A stretch of 64,000 bases of DNA from Closterium sp. Naga37s-1 (lineage: Eukaryota > Streptophyta > Zygnematophyceae > Desmidiales > Closteriaceae): contig CANJKZ010000410.1 of the NCBI GenBank assembly GCA_947471745.1, positions 1,156,001-1,220,000 on the forward strand, in the 5' to 3' direction. This document shows, piece after piece, positions 40,601 through 53,300 of this stretch. Both the position numbers and the translations under genes were made by a program. Below the pieces are notes generated by a model that was given only the letters and a program-made list of their open reading frames with translations, did not search any database and was not told the DNA's origin. Numbering within the stretch: the stretch's first letter is position 1; each line of letters begins with the position of its first letter.

Positions 40601-41350
40601 ACTCAATGGCTTCCGGGTTGGCATTCTCTTTTCCCGTAACCAGAAGCTGCTTAGGGTGAGTGCTGCTGGGTGCTGCCTCTTGTTAGTGCGGTGGGTGCTG
40701 CTTGCTGTCGGTGCTGATTATTCTAACACTGTGCACTGTGAATGAGGCATGAGCAAGGGCTCACGTTCCCCCCCCTTCCTTCTTCCCTCCCTCGTCTCGT
40801 CCCCAGGCGCTAGGCATGCTGAACCTCTTCTCGATGGTCTCTCAGGACACGCAGTGGGCGCTGAGTGCTCTCTTGGAGGATGACGCGTGGGTGGACGCGT
40901 TTCTGGTGGAGAACAGGAAGCGACTGCACCGCTCACACCGACTCATCTGCAGCACCCTAGAGGTGGGCTCTCCTCTCCTCTCTGCACACCTACACCAGGC
41001 TTCTCTTCCTTTCTAACCCCCAATCCCCTTCCCTGTAATCCTCCCCCCCTACCCCTCCAATGTCATCTCCACACCATGAGCACCCACCCAGTCCCCTTGG
41101 TGCCATCACGAGGAGCAGCCTTGTTTGTCTTTGTGGACGTGCGTCATTTCTTGCAGGAGCACACAATCCTCCCTTCTTTTCCCATCCACCCCCTCACACC
41201 ACCAGGAGCTGGCGATCCCGTTGGTGCCATCAGGAGCAGCCATGTTTGTGTTTGCGGACATGCGTCGCTTCCTCTCTGCGCCCACCTTTGGGGCGGAGAA
41301 GCAGCTGTGGACCGACATCAAGGACGGGGCCAAGCTCATCATGGTGCCTG
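35391..41350 (+). CDS. ACC-synthase-like class I/II aminotransferase, 3' end beyond the array
   Basis: A PLP-dependent fold-type I enzyme resembling 1-aminocyclopropane-1-carboxylate synthase and ACCS-like proteins. Exons 35391-35870, 37137-37268, 37868-38007, 38934-39199, 40489-40655, 40807-40962 and 41206-41350 join in frame with consensus borders, giving 495 residues so far. After a variable Ser-rich first 120 residues come NPNGFITLSIAENMLMFDWLQ, YNQVSGMPRFKAAVA, LIPAPFYPGF, LTNPTNPHGSVWP, VISDDVYAATVF (the Asp that pairs with the pyridine nitrogen, and Tyr) and YGMSKDFTLNGFRVG, with the PLP lysine at about K374 and the phosphate-binding Arg. The last visible exon matches the FxAExxLWxxI segment; the final exon with the substrate-binding Arg must lie beyond 64000. 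ACC synthase activity is not proved: related aminotransferases and lyases share these motifs. Confidence 0.88.
36459..36700 (+). repeat. Degenerate copies of exon 2 (set 1: one long, two partial)
   Basis: GAGAAGCTGACCAATCGTGC, preceded by a C-rich tract and CCAG, starts a copy of exon 2 (EKLTNRAPIEPEVARYNPV) that then diverges. Two further partial copies of the CTACAACC to GGCGGCTGTA segment follow at 36577-36637 and 36648-36700. All lie in intron 1 of the ACC-synthase-like gene. Confidence 0.85.
36842..36915 (+). repeat. Degenerate copy of exon 2 (set 2)
   Basis: A copy of the 5' part of exon 2 with one extra Asn codon (CTACAACAACCAGGTG). The acceptor CAGGAG has become CAAGAG, so the splice site is probably shifted or lost. 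Confidence 0.85.
36993..37063 (+). repeat. Degenerate copy of exon 2 (set 3) with in-frame stop
   Basis: A copy with an intact CCACCAG acceptor and EKLAQREPIEPEVARYNN, followed by TAG where the true exon has CAG. Inclusion would truncate the protein. It lies 144 bp upstream of the real exon. Confidence 0.88.
37629..37690. repeat. (AAT)n microsatellite
   Basis: An interrupted AAT/ATA run in intron 2 of the ACC-synthase-like gene, in sharp contrast to the C-rich introns around it. Confidence 0.9.
37741..37803 (+). repeat. Degenerate copy of the exon 3 start
   Basis: Preceded by CATCCAG, it reads VSPGNLCVAAG and then loses the frame relative to the true exon (VSPGNICAAAG at 37868). It is 127 bp upstream of the real start. 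Confidence 0.88.
38093..38176 (+). repeat. Degenerate copy of the exon 3 end and its donor
   Basis: GGTGTGCTAATCCCTGCTCC through CAGCTCAGGTGCTG repeats the end of exon 3 and its donor at 38007/38008, with TGTAACCC in place of TCTACCCC, which creates a stop. Confidence 0.85.
38431..38530 (+). repeat. Degenerate copy of the exon 4 middle
   Basis: GTGCTGGAAGCAGCAGCAGC through CTCACCAACTTCACC copies the LEAAAARGVCVRAIVLTN part of exon 4. It lacks the 5' portion of that exon. Confidence 0.82.
38660..38835 (+). repeat. Near-intact copy of the 5' part of exon 4
   Basis: Preceded by CTCGCAG, it reads SRVEIIPVTIADQRLFQPTPQDCQSALEAAAARGVCVRAIVLTNPTSP in the correct phase with no stop, then runs into a C-rich tract without a clear donor. 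It is 274 bp upstream of the true exon start at 38934 and is the best-preserved copy in the gene. Confidence 0.85.
39335..40130 (+). repeat. Five degenerate copies of the exon 4 end and donor
   Basis: Blocks at about 39335-39483, 39535-39632, 39652-39733, 39786-39878 and 40010-40125 each copy the segment encoding LVAWALHAGLHVISDDVYAATVFGDHAPG. The first four end in a donor of the form CC(C/G)G|GTGAGT. Copies become shorter and more divergent downstream, and several contain frameshifts (for example GGGGGATGACGC at 39461). Confidence 0.88.
40307..40390 (+). repeat. Degenerate copy of the exon 5 start
   Basis: Preceded by CAACACAG, it reads EFVSGLELAERLVAEGKASREEVDA exactly as exon 5 (40489) and then breaks off into a C-rich tract. 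It is 182 bp upstream of the true acceptor. Confidence 0.9.
41096..41165 (+). repeat. Degenerate copy of the exon 7 start
   Basis: CCTTGGTGCCATCACGAGGA through GTGGACGTGCGTCATTTC copies the PLVPSGAAMFVFADMRRF segment of exon 7. It has no matching acceptor directly before it and lies about 115 bp upstream of the real segment. Confidence 0.83.
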
Positions 41351-44300
41351 GTGAGCACTTCTTGTCTTGGTGCGTATTAAAGCTTTGGGTAACAGTGATA
41401 TAAGCATAGCTGTGGACCGACATCAAGGACGGGGCCAAGCTCATCATGGTGCCTGGTGAGCGCTTCTTGTCTTGGTGCGTATTAAAGCTTTGGGTAACAG
41501 TGATATAAGCATAGCTGTGGACCGACATCAAGGACGGGGCCAAGCTCATCATGGTGCCTGGTGAGCACTTCTTGTCTTGGTGCGTATTAAAGCTTTGGGT
41601 AACAGTGATATAAGCATAGCTGTGGACCGACATCAAGGACGGGGCCAAGCTCATCATGGTGCCTGGTGAGCACTTCTTGTCTTGGTGCGTATTAAAGCTT
41701 TGGGTAACAGTGATATAAGCATAGCTGTGGACCGACATCAAGGACGGGGCCAAGCTCATCATGGTGCCTGGTGAGCACTTCTTGTCTTGGTGCGTATTAA
41801 AGCTTTGGGTAACAGTGATATAAGCATAGCTGTGGACCGACATCAAGGACGGGGCCAAGCTCATCATGGTGCCTGGTGAGCACTTCTTGTCTTGGTGCGT
41901 ATTAAAGCTTTGGGTAACAGTGATATAAGCATAGCTGTGGACCGACATCAAGGACGGGGCCAAGCTCATCATGGTGCCTGGTGAGCGCTTCTTGTCTTGG
42001 TGCGTATTAAAGCTTTGGGTAACAGTGATATAAGCATAGCTGTGGACCGACATCAAGGACGGGGCCAAGCTCATCATGGTGCCTGGTGAGCGCTTCTTGT
42101 CTTGGTGCGTATTAAAGCTTTGGGTAACAGTGATATAAGCATAGCTGTGGACCGACATCAAGGACGGGGCCAAGCTCATCATGGTGCCTGGTGAGCGCTT
42201 CTTGTCTTGGTGCGTATTAAAGCTTTGGGTAACAGTGATATAAGCATAGCTGTGGACCGACATCAAGGACGGGGCCAAGCTCATCATGGTGCCTGGTGAG
42301 CGCTTCTTGTCTTGGTGCGTATTAAAGCTTTGGGTAACAGTGATATAAGCATAGCTGTGGACCGACATCAAGGACGGGGCCAAGCTCATCATGGTGCCTG
42401 GTGAGCGCTTCTTGTCTTGGTGCGTATTAAAGCTTTGGGTAACAGTGATATAAGCATAGCTGTGGACCGACATCAAGGACGGGGCCAAGCTCATCATGGT
42501 GCCTGGTGAGCGCTTCTTGTCTTGGTGCGTATTAAAGCTTTGGGTAACAGTGATATAAGCATAGCTGTGGACCGACATCAAGGACGGGGCCAAGCTCATC
42601 ATGGTGCCTGGTGAGCGCTTCTTGTCTTGGTGCGTATTAAAGCTTTGGGTAACAGTGATATAAGCATAGCTGTGGACCGACATCAAGGACGGGGCCAAGC
42701 TCATCATGGTGCCTGGTGAGCGCTTCTTGTCTTGGTGCGTATTAAAGCTTTGGGTAACAGTGATATAAGCATAGCTGTGGACCGACATCAAGGACGGGGC
42801 CAAGCTCATCATGGTGCCTGGTGAGCGCTTCTTGTCTTGGTGCGTATTAAAGCTTTGGGTAACAGTGATATAAGCATAGCTGTGGACCGACATCAAGGAC
42901 GGGGCCAAGCTCATCATGGTGCCTGGTGAGCGCTTCTTGTCTTGGTGCGTATTAAAGCTTTGGGTAACAGTGATATAAGCATAGCTGTGGACCGACATCA
43001 AGGACGGGGCCAAGCTCATCATGGTGCCTGGTGAGCGCTTCTTGTCTTGGTGCGTATTAAAGCTTTGGGTAACAGTGATATAAGCATAGCTGTGGACCGA
43101 CATCAAGGACGGGGCCAAGCTCATCATGGTGCCTGGTGAGCGCTTCTTGTCTTGGTGCGTATTAAAGCTTTGGGTAACAGTGATATAAGCATAGCTGTGG
43201 ACCGACATCAAGGACGGGGCCAAGCTCATCATGGTGCCTGGTGAGCGCTTCTTGTCTTGGTGCGTATTAAAGCTTTGGGTAACAGTGATATAAGCATAGC
43301 TGTGGACCGACATCAAGGACGGGGCCAAGCTCATCATGGTGCCTGGTGAGCGCTTCTTGTCTTGGTGCGTATTAAAGCTTTGGGTAACAGTGATATAAGC
43401 ATAGCTGTGGACCGACATCAAGGACGGGGCCAAGCTCATCATGGTGCCTGGTGAGCGCTTCTTGTCTTGGTGCGTATTAAAGCTTTGGGTAACAGTGATA
43501 TAAGCATAGCTGTGGACCGACATCAAGGACGGGGCCAAGCTCATCATGGTGCCTGGTGAGCGCTTCTTGTCTTGGTGCGTATTAAAGCTTTGGGTAACAG
43601 TGATATAAGCATAGCTGTGGACCGACATCAAGGACGGGGCCAAGCTCATCATGGTGCCTGGTGAGCGCTTCTTGTCTTGGTGCGTATTAAAGCTTTGGGT
43701 AACAGTGATATAAGCATAGCTGTGGACCGACATCAAGGACGGGGCCAAGCTCATCATGGTGCCTGGTGAGCGCTTCTTGTCTTGGTGCGTATTAAAGCTT
43801 TGGGTAACAGTGATATAAGCATAGCTGTGGACCGACATCAAGGACGGGGCCAAGCTCATCATGGTGCCTGGTGAGCGCTTCTTGTCTTGGTGCGTATTAA
43901 AGCTTTGGGTAACAGTGATATAAGCATAGCTGTGGACCGACATCAAGGACGGGGCCAAGCTCATCATGGTGCCTGGTGAGCGCTTCTTGTCTTGGTGCGT
44001 ATTAAAGCTTTGGGTAACAGTGATATAAGCATAGCTGTGGACCGACATCAAGGACGGGGCCAAGCTCATCATGGTGCCTGGTGAGCGCTTCTTGTCTTGG
44101 TGCGTATTAAAGCTTTGGGTAACAGTGATATAAGCATAGCTGTGGACCGACATCAAGGACGGGGCCAAGCTCATCATGGTGCCTGGTGAGCGCTTCTTGT
44201 CTTGGTGCGTATTAAAGCTTTGGGTAACAGTGATATAAGCATAGCTGTGGACCGACATCAAGGACGGGGCCAAGCTCATCATGGTGCCTGGTGAGCGCTT

Positions 44301-47300
44301 CTTGTCTTGGTGCGTATTAAAGCTTTGGGTAACAGTGATATAAGCATAGCTGTGGACCGACATCAAGGACGGGGCCAAGCTCATCATGGTGCCTGGTGAG
44401 CGCTTCTTGTCTTGGTGCGTATTAAAGCTTTGGGTAACAGTGATATAAGCATAGCTGTGGACCGACATCAAGGACGGGGCCAAGCTCATCATGGTGCCTG
44501 GTGAGCGCTTCTTGTCTTGGTGCGTATTAAAGCTTTGGGTAACAGTGATATAAGCATAGCTGTGGACCGACATCAAGGACGGGGCCAAGCTCATCATGGT
44601 GCCTGGTGAGCGCTTCTTGTCTTGGTGCGTATTAAAGCTTTGGGTAACAGTGATATAAGCATAGCTGTGGACCGACATCAAGGACGGGGCCAAGCTCATC
44701 ATGGTGCCTGGTGAGCGCTTCTTGTCTTGGTGCGTATTAAAGCTTTGGGTAACAGTGATATAAGCATAGCTGTGGACCGACATCAAGGACGGGGCCAAGC
44801 TCATCATGGTGCCTGGTGAGCGCTTCTTGTCTTGGTGCGTATTAAAGCTTTGGGTAACAGTGATATAAGCATAGCTGTGGACCGACATCAAGGACGGGGC
44901 CAAGCTCATCATGGTGCCTGGTGAGCGCTTCTTGTCTTGGTGCGTATTAAAGCTTTGGGTAACAGTGATATAAGCATAGCTGTGGACCGACATCAAGGAC
45001 GGGGCCAAGCTCATCATGGTGCCTGGTGAGCGCTTCTTGTCTTGGTGCGTATTAAAGCTTTGGGTAACAGTGATATAAGCATAGCTGTGGACCGACATCA
45101 AGGACGGGGCCAAGCTCATCATGGTGCCTGGTGAGCGCTTCTTGTCTTGGTGCGTATTAAAGCTTTGGGTAACAGTGATATAAGCATAGCTGTGGACCGA
45201 CATCAAGGACGGGGCCAAGCTCATCATGGTGCCTGGTGAGCGCTTCTTGTCTTGGTGCGTATTAAAGCTTTGGGTAACAGTGATATAAGCATAGCTGTGG
45301 ACCGACATCAAGGACGGGGCCAAGCTCATCATGGTGCCTGGTGAGCGCTTCTTGTCTTGGTGCGTATTAAAGCTTTGGGTAACAGTGATATAAGCATAGC
45401 TGTGGACCGACATCAAGGACGGGGCCAAGCTCATCATGGTGCCTGGTGAGCGCTTCTTGTCTTGGTGCGTATTAAAGCTTTGGGTAACAGTGATATAAGC
45501 ATAGCTGTGGACCGACATCAAGGACGGGGCCAAGCTCATCATGGTGCCTGGTGAGCGCTTCTTGTCTTGGTGCGTATTAAAGCTTTGGGTAACAGTGATA
45601 TAAGCATAGCTGTGGACCGACATCAAGGACGGGGCCAAGCTCATCATGGTGCCTGGTGAGCGCTTCTTGTCTTGGTGCGTATTAAAGCTTTGGGTAACAG
45701 TGATATAAGCATAGCTGTGGACCGACATCAAGGACGGGGCCAAGCTCATCATGGTGCCTGGTGAGCGCTTCTTGTCTTGGTGCGTATTAAAGCTTTGGGT
45801 AACAGTGATATAAGCATAGCTGTGGACCGACATCAAGGACGGGGCCAAGCTCATCATGGTGCCTGGTGAGCGCTTCTTGTCTTGGTGCGTATTAAAGCTT
45901 TGGGTAACAGTGATATAAGCATAGCTGTGGACCGACATCAAGGACGGGGCCAAGCTCATCATGGTGCCTGGTGAGCGCTTCTTGTCTTGGTGCGTATTAA
46001 AGCTTTGGGTAACAGTGATATAAGCATAGCTGTGGACCGACATCAAGGACGGGGCCAAGCTCATCATGGTGCCTGGTGAGCGCTTCTTGTCTTGGTGCGT
46101 ATTAAAGCTTTGGGTAACAGTGATATAAGCATAGCTGTGGACCGACATCAAGGACGGGGCCAAGCTCATCATGGTGCCTGGTGAGCGCTTCTTGTCTTGG
46201 TGCGTATTAAAGCTTTGGGTAACAGTGATATAAGCATAGCTGTGGACCGACATCAAGGACGGGGCCAAGCTCATCATGGTGCCTGGTGAGCGCTTCTTGT
46301 CTTGGTGCGTATTAAAGCTTTGGGTAACAGTGATATAAGCATAGCTGTGGACCGACATCAAGGACGGGGCCAAGCTCATCATGGTGCCTGGTGAGCGCTT
46401 CTTGTCTTGGTGCGTATTAAAGCTTTGGGTAACAGTGATATAAGCATAGCTGTGGACCGACATCAAGGACGGGGCCAAGCTCATCATGGTGCCTGGTGAG
46501 CGCTTCTTGTCTTGGTGCGTATTAAAGCTTTGGGTAACAGTGATATAAGCATAGCTGTGGACCGACATCAAGGACGGGGCCAAGCTCATCATGGTGCCTG
46601 GTGAGCGCTTCTTGTCTTGGTGCGTATTAAAGCTTTGGGTAACAGTGATATAAGCATAGCTGTGGACCGACATCAAGGACGGGGCCAAGCTCATCATGGT
46701 GCCTGGTGAGCGCTTCTTGTCTTGGTGCGTATTAAAGCTTTGGGTAACAGTGATATAAGCATAGCTGTGGACCGACATCAAGGACGGGGCCAAGCTCATC
46801 ATGGTGCCTGGTGAGCGCTTCTTGTCTTGGTGCGTATTAAAGCTTTGGGTAACAGTGATATAAGCATAGCTGTGGACCGACATCAAGGACGGGGCCAAGC
46901 TCATCATGGTGCCTGGTGAGCGCTTCTTGTCTTGGTGCGTATTAAAGCTTTGGGTAACAGTGATATAAGCATAGCTGTGGACCGACATCAAGGACGGGGC
47001 CAAGCTCATCATGGTGCCTGGTGAGCGCTTCTTGTCTTGGTGCGTATTAAAGCTTTGGGTAACAGTGATATAAGCATAGCTGTGGACCGACATCAAGGAC
47101 GGGGCCAAGCTCATCATGGTGCCTGGTGAGCGCTTCTTGTCTTGGTGCGTATTAAAGCTTTGGGTAACAGTGATATAAGCATAGCTGTGGACCGACATCA
47201 AGGACGGGGCCAAGCTCATCATGGTGCCTGGTGAGCGCTTCTTGTCTTGGTGCGTATTAAAGCTTTGGGTAACAGTGATATAAGCATAGCTGTGGACCGA

Positions 47301-50300
47301 CATCAAGGACGGGGCCAAGCTCATCATGGTGCCTGGTGAGCGCTTCTTGTCTTGGTGCGTATTAAAGCTTTGGGTAACAGTGATATAAGCATAGCTGTGG
47401 ACCGACATCAAGGACGGGGCCAAGCTCATCATGGTGCCTGGTGAGCGCTTCTTGTCTTGGTGCGTATTAAAGCTTTGGGTAACAGTGATATAAGCATAGC
47501 TGTGGACCGACATCAAGGACGGGGCCAAGCTCATCATGGTGCCTGGTGAGCGCTTCTTGTCTTGGTGCGTATTAAAGCTTTGGGTAACAGTGATATAAGC
47601 ATAGCTGTGGACCGACATCAAGGACGGGGCCAAGCTCATCATGGTGCCTGGTGAGCGCTTCTTGTCTTGGTGCGTATTAAAGCTTTGGGTAACAGTGATA
47701 TAAGCATAGCTGTGGACCGACATCAAGGACGGGGCCAAGCTCATCATGGTGCCTGGTGAGCGCTTCTTGTCTTGGTGCGTATTAAAGCTTTGGGTAACAG
47801 TGATATAAGCATAGCTGTGGACCGACATCAAGGACGGGGCCAAGCTCATCATGGTGCCTGGTGAGCGCTTCTTGTCTTGGTGCGTATTAAAGCTTTGGGT
47901 AACAGTGATATAAGCATAGCTGTGGACCGACATCAAGGACGGGGCCAAGCTCATCATGGTGCCTGGTGAGCGCTTCTTGTCTTGGTGCGTATTAAAGCTT
48001 TGGGTAACAGTGATATAAGCATAGCTGTGGACCGACATCAAGGACGGGGCCAAGCTCATCATGGTGCCTGGTGAGCGCTTCTTGTCTTGGTGCGTATTAA
48101 AGCTTTGGGTAACAGTGATATAAGCATAGCTGTGGACCGACATCAAGGACGGGGCCAAGCTCATCATGGTGCCTGGTGAGCGCTTCTTGTCTTGGTGCGT
48201 ATTAAAGCTTTGGGTAACAGTGATATAAGCATAGCTGTGGACCGACATCAAGGACGGGGCCAAGCTCATCATGGTGCCTGGTGAGCGCTTCTTGTCTTGG
48301 TGCGTATTAAAGCTTTGGGTAACAGTGATATAAGCATAGCTGTGGACCGACATCAAGGACGGGGCCAAGCTCATCATGGTGCCTGGTGAGCGCTTCTTGT
48401 CTTGGTGCGTATTAAAGCTTTGGGTAACAGTGATATAAGCATAGCTGTGGACCGACATCAAGGACGGGGCCAAGCTCATCATGGTGCCTGGTGAGCGCTT
48501 CTTGTCTTGGTGCGTATTAAAGCTTTGGGTAACAGTGATATAAGCATAGCTGTGGACCGACATCAAGGACGGGGCCAAGCTCATCATGGTGCCTGGTGAG
48601 CGCTTCTTGTCTTGGTGCGTATTAAAGCTTTGGGTAACAGTGATATAAGCATAGCTGTGGACCGACATCAAGGACGGGGCCAAGCTCATCATGGTGCCTG
48701 GTGAGCGCTTCTTGTCTTGGTGCGTATTAAAGCTTTGGGTAACAGTGATATAAGCATAGCTGTGGACCGACATCAAGGACGGGGCCAAGCTCATCATGGT
48801 GCCTGGTGAGCGCTTCTTGTCTTGGTGCGTATTAAAGCTTTGGGTAACAGTGATATAAGCATAGCTGTGGACCGACATCAAGGACGGGGCCAAGCTCATC
48901 ATGGTGCCTGGTGAGCGCTTCTTGTCTTGGTGCGTATTAAAGCTTTGGGTAACAGTGATATAAGCATAGCTGTGGACCGACATCAAGGACGGGGCCAAGC
49001 TCATCATGGTGCCTGGTGAGCGCTTCTTGTCTTGGTGCGTATTAAAGCTTTGGGTAACAGTGATATAAGCATAGCTGTGGACCGACATCAAGGACGGGGC
49101 CAAGCTCATCATGGTGCCTGGTGAGCGCTTCTTGTCTTGGTGCGTATTAAAGCTTTGGGTAACAGTGATATAAGCATAGCTGTGGACCGACATCAAGGAC
49201 GGGGCCAAGCTCATCATGGTGCCTGGTGAGCGCTTCTTGTCTTGGTGCGTATTAAAGCTTTGGGTAACAGTGATATAAGCATAGCTGTGGACCGACATCA
49301 AGGACGGGGCCAAGCTCATCATGGTGCCTGGTGAGCGCTTCTTGTCTTGGTGCGTATTAAAGCTTTGGGTAACAGTGATATAAGCATAGCTGTGGACCGA
49401 CATCAAGGACGGGGCCAAGCTCATCATGGTGCCTGGTGAGCGCTTCTTGTCTTGGTGCGTATTAAAGCTTTGGGTAACAGTGATATAAGCATAGCTGTGG
49501 ACCGACATCAAGGACGGGGCCAAGCTCATCATGGTGCCTGGTGAGCGCTTCTTGTCTTGGTGCGTATTAAAGCTTTGGGTAACAGTGATATAAGCATAGC
49601 TGTGGACCGACATCAAGGACGGGGCCAAGCTCATCATGGTGCCTGGTGAGCGCTTCTTGTCTTGGTGCGTATTAAAGCTTTGGGTAACAGTGATATAAGC
49701 ATAGCTGTGGACCGACATCAAGGACGGGGCCAAGCTCATCATGGTGCCTGGTGAGCGCTTCTTGTCTTGGTGCGTATTAAAGCTTTGGGTAACAGTGATA
49801 TAAGCATAGCTGTGGACCGACATCAAGGACGGGGCCAAGCTCATCATGGTGCCTGGTGAGCGCTTCTTGTCTTGGTGCGTATTAAAGCTTTGGGTAACAG
49901 TGATATAAGCATAGCTGTGGACCGACATCAAGGACGGGGCCAAGCTCATCATGGTGCCTGGTGAGCGCTTCTTGTCTTGGTGCGTATTAAAGCTTTGGGT
50001 AACAGTGATATAAGCATAGCTGTGGACCGACATCAAGGACGGGGCCAAGCTCATCATGGTGCCTGGTGAGCGCTTCTTGTCTTGGTGCGTATTAAAGCTT
50101 TGGGTAACAGTGATATAAGCATAGCTGTGGACCGACATCAAGGACGGGGCCAAGCTCATCATGGTGCCTGGTGAGCGCTTCTTGTCTTGGTGCGTATTAA
50201 AGCTTTGGGTAACAGTGATATAAGCATAGCTGTGGACCGACATCAAGGACGGGGCCAAGCTCATCATGGTGCCTGGTGAGCGCTTCTTGTCTTGGTGCGT

Positions 50301-53300
50301 ATTAAAGCTTTGGGTAACAGTGATATAAGCATAGCTGTGGACCGACATCAAGGACGGGGCCAAGCTCATCATGGTGCCTGGTGAGCGCTTCTTGTCTTGG
50401 TGCGTATTAAAGCTTTGGGTAACAGTGATATAAGCATAGCTGTGGACCGACATCAAGGACGGGGCCAAGCTCATCATGGTGCCTGGTGAGCGCTTCTTGT
50501 CTTGGTGCGTATTAAAGCTTTGGGTAACAGTGATATAAGCATAGCTGTGGACCGACATCAAGGACGGGGCCAAGCTCATCATGGTGCCTGGTGAGCGCTT
50601 CTTGTCTTGGTGCGTATTAAAGCTTTGGGTAACAGTGATATAAGCATAGCTGTGGACCGACATCAAGGACGGGGCCAAGCTCATCATGGTGCCTGGTGAG
50701 CGCTTCTTGTCTTGGTGCGTATTAAAGCTTTGGGTAACAGTGATATAAGCATAGCTGTGGACCGACATCAAGGACGGGGCCAAGCTCATCATGGTGCCTG
50801 GTGAGCGCTTCTTGTCTTGGTGCGTATTAAAGCTTTGGGTAACAGTGATATAAGCATAGCTGTGGACCGACATCAAGGACGGGGCCAAGCTCATCATGGT
50901 GCCTGGTGAGCGCTTCTTGTCTTGGTGCGTATTAAAGCTTTGGGTAACAGTGATATAAGCATAGCTGTGGACCGACATCAAGGACGGGGCCAAGCTCATC
51001 ATGGTGCCTGGTGAGCGCTTCTTGTCTTGGTGCGTATTAAAGCTTTGGGTAACAGTGATATAAGCATAGCTGTGGACCGACATCAAGGACGGGGCCAAGC
51101 TCATCATGGTGCCTGGTGAGCGCTTCTTGTCTTGGTGCGTATTAAAGCTTTGGGTAACAGTGATATAAGCATAGCTGTGGACCGACATCAAGGACGGGGC
51201 CAAGCTCATCATGGTGCCTGGTGAGCGCTTCTTGTCTTGGTGCGTATTAAAGCTTTGGGTAACAGTGATATAAGCATAGCTGTGGACCGACATCAAGGAC
51301 GGGGCCAAGCTCATCATGGTGCCTGGTGAGCGCTTCTTGTCTTGGTGCGTATTAAAGCTTTGGGTAACAGTGATATAAGCATAGCTGTGGACCGACATCA
51401 AGGACGGGGCCAAGCTCATCATGGTGCCTGGTGAGCGCTTCTTGTCTTGGTGCGTATTAAAGCTTTGGGTAACAGTGATATAAGCATAGCTGTGGACCGA
51501 CATCAAGGACGGGGCCAAGCTCATCATGGTGCCTGGTGAGCGCTTCTTGTCTTGGTGCGTATTAAAGCTTTGGGTAACAGTGATATAAGCATAGCTGTGG
51601 ACCGACATCAAGGACGGGGCCAAGCTCATCATGGTGCCTGGTGAGCGCTTCTTGTCTTGGTGCGTATTAAAGCTTTGGGTAACAGTGATATAAGCATAGC
51701 TGTGGACCGACATCAAGGACGGGGCCAAGCTCATCATGGTGCCTGGTGAGCGCTTCTTGTCTTGGTGCGTATTAAAGCTTTGGGTAACAGTGATATAAGC
51801 ATAGCTGTGGACCGACATCAAGGACGGGGCCAAGCTCATCATGGTGCCTGGTGAGCGCTTCTTGTCTTGGTGCGTATTAAAGCTTTGGGTAACAGTGATA
51901 TAAGCATAGCTGTGGACCGACATCAAGGACGGGGCCAAGCTCATCATGGTGCCTGGTGAGCGCTTCTTGTCTTGGTGCGTATTAAAGCTTTGGGTAACAG
52001 TGATATAAGCATAGCTGTGGACCGACATCAAGGACGGGGCCAAGCTCATCATGGTGCCTGGTGAGCGCTTCTTGTCTTGGTGCGTATTAAAGCTTTGGGT
52101 AACAGTGATATAAGCATAGCTGTGGACCGACATCAAGGACGGGGCCAAGCTCATCATGGTGCCTGGTGAGCGCTTCTTGTCTTGGTGCGTATTAAAGCTT
52201 TGGGTAACAGTGATATAAGCATAGCTGTGGACCGACATCAAGGACGGGGCCAAGCTCATCATGGTGCCTGGTGAGCGCTTCTTGTCTTGGTGCGTATTAA
52301 AGCTTTGGGTAACAGTGATATAAGCATAGCTGTGGACCGACATCAAGGACGGGGCCAAGCTCATCATGGTGCCTGGTGAGCGCTTCTTGTCTTGGTGCGT
52401 ATTAAAGCTTTGGGTAACAGTGATATAAGCATAGCTGTGGACCGACATCAAGGACGGGGCCAAGCTCATCATGGTGCCTGGTGAGCGCTTCTTGTCTTGG
52501 TGCGTATTAAAGCTTTGGGTAACAGTGATATAAGCATAGCTGTGGACCGACATCAAGGACGGGGCCAAGCTCATCATGGTGCCTGGTGAGCGCTTCTTGT
52601 CTTGGTGCGTATTAAAGCTTTGGGTAACAGTGATATAAGCATAGCTGTGGACCGACATCAAGGACGGGGCCAAGCTCATCATGGTGCCTGGTGAGCGCTT
52701 CTTGTCTTGGTGCGTATTAAAGCTTTGGGTAACAGTGATATAAGCATAGCTGTGGACCGACATCAAGGACGGGGCCAAGCTCATCATGGTGCCTGGTGAG
52801 CGCTTCTTGTCTTGGTGCGTATTAAAGCTTTGGGTAACAGTGATATAAGCATAGCTGTGGACCGACATCAAGGACGGGGCCAAGCTCATCATGGTGCCTG
52901 GTGAGCGCTTCTTGTCTTGGTGCGTATTAAAGCTTTGGGTAACAGTGATATAAGCATAGCTGTGGACCGACATCAAGGACGGGGCCAAGCTCATCATGGT
53001 GCCTGGTGAGCGCTTCTTGTCTTGGTGCGTATTAAAGCTTTGGGTAACAGTGATATAAGCATAGCTGTGGACCGACATCAAGGACGGGGCCAAGCTCATC
53101 ATGGTGCCTGGTGAGCGCTTCTTGTCTTGGTGCGTATTAAAGCTTTGGGTAACAGTGATATAAGCATAGCTGTGGACCGACATCAAGGACGGGGCCAAGC
53201 TCATCATGGTGCCTGGTGAGCGCTTCTTGTCTTGGTGCGTATTAAAGCTTTGGGTAACAGTGATATAAGCATAGCTGTGGACCGACATCAAGGACGGGGC

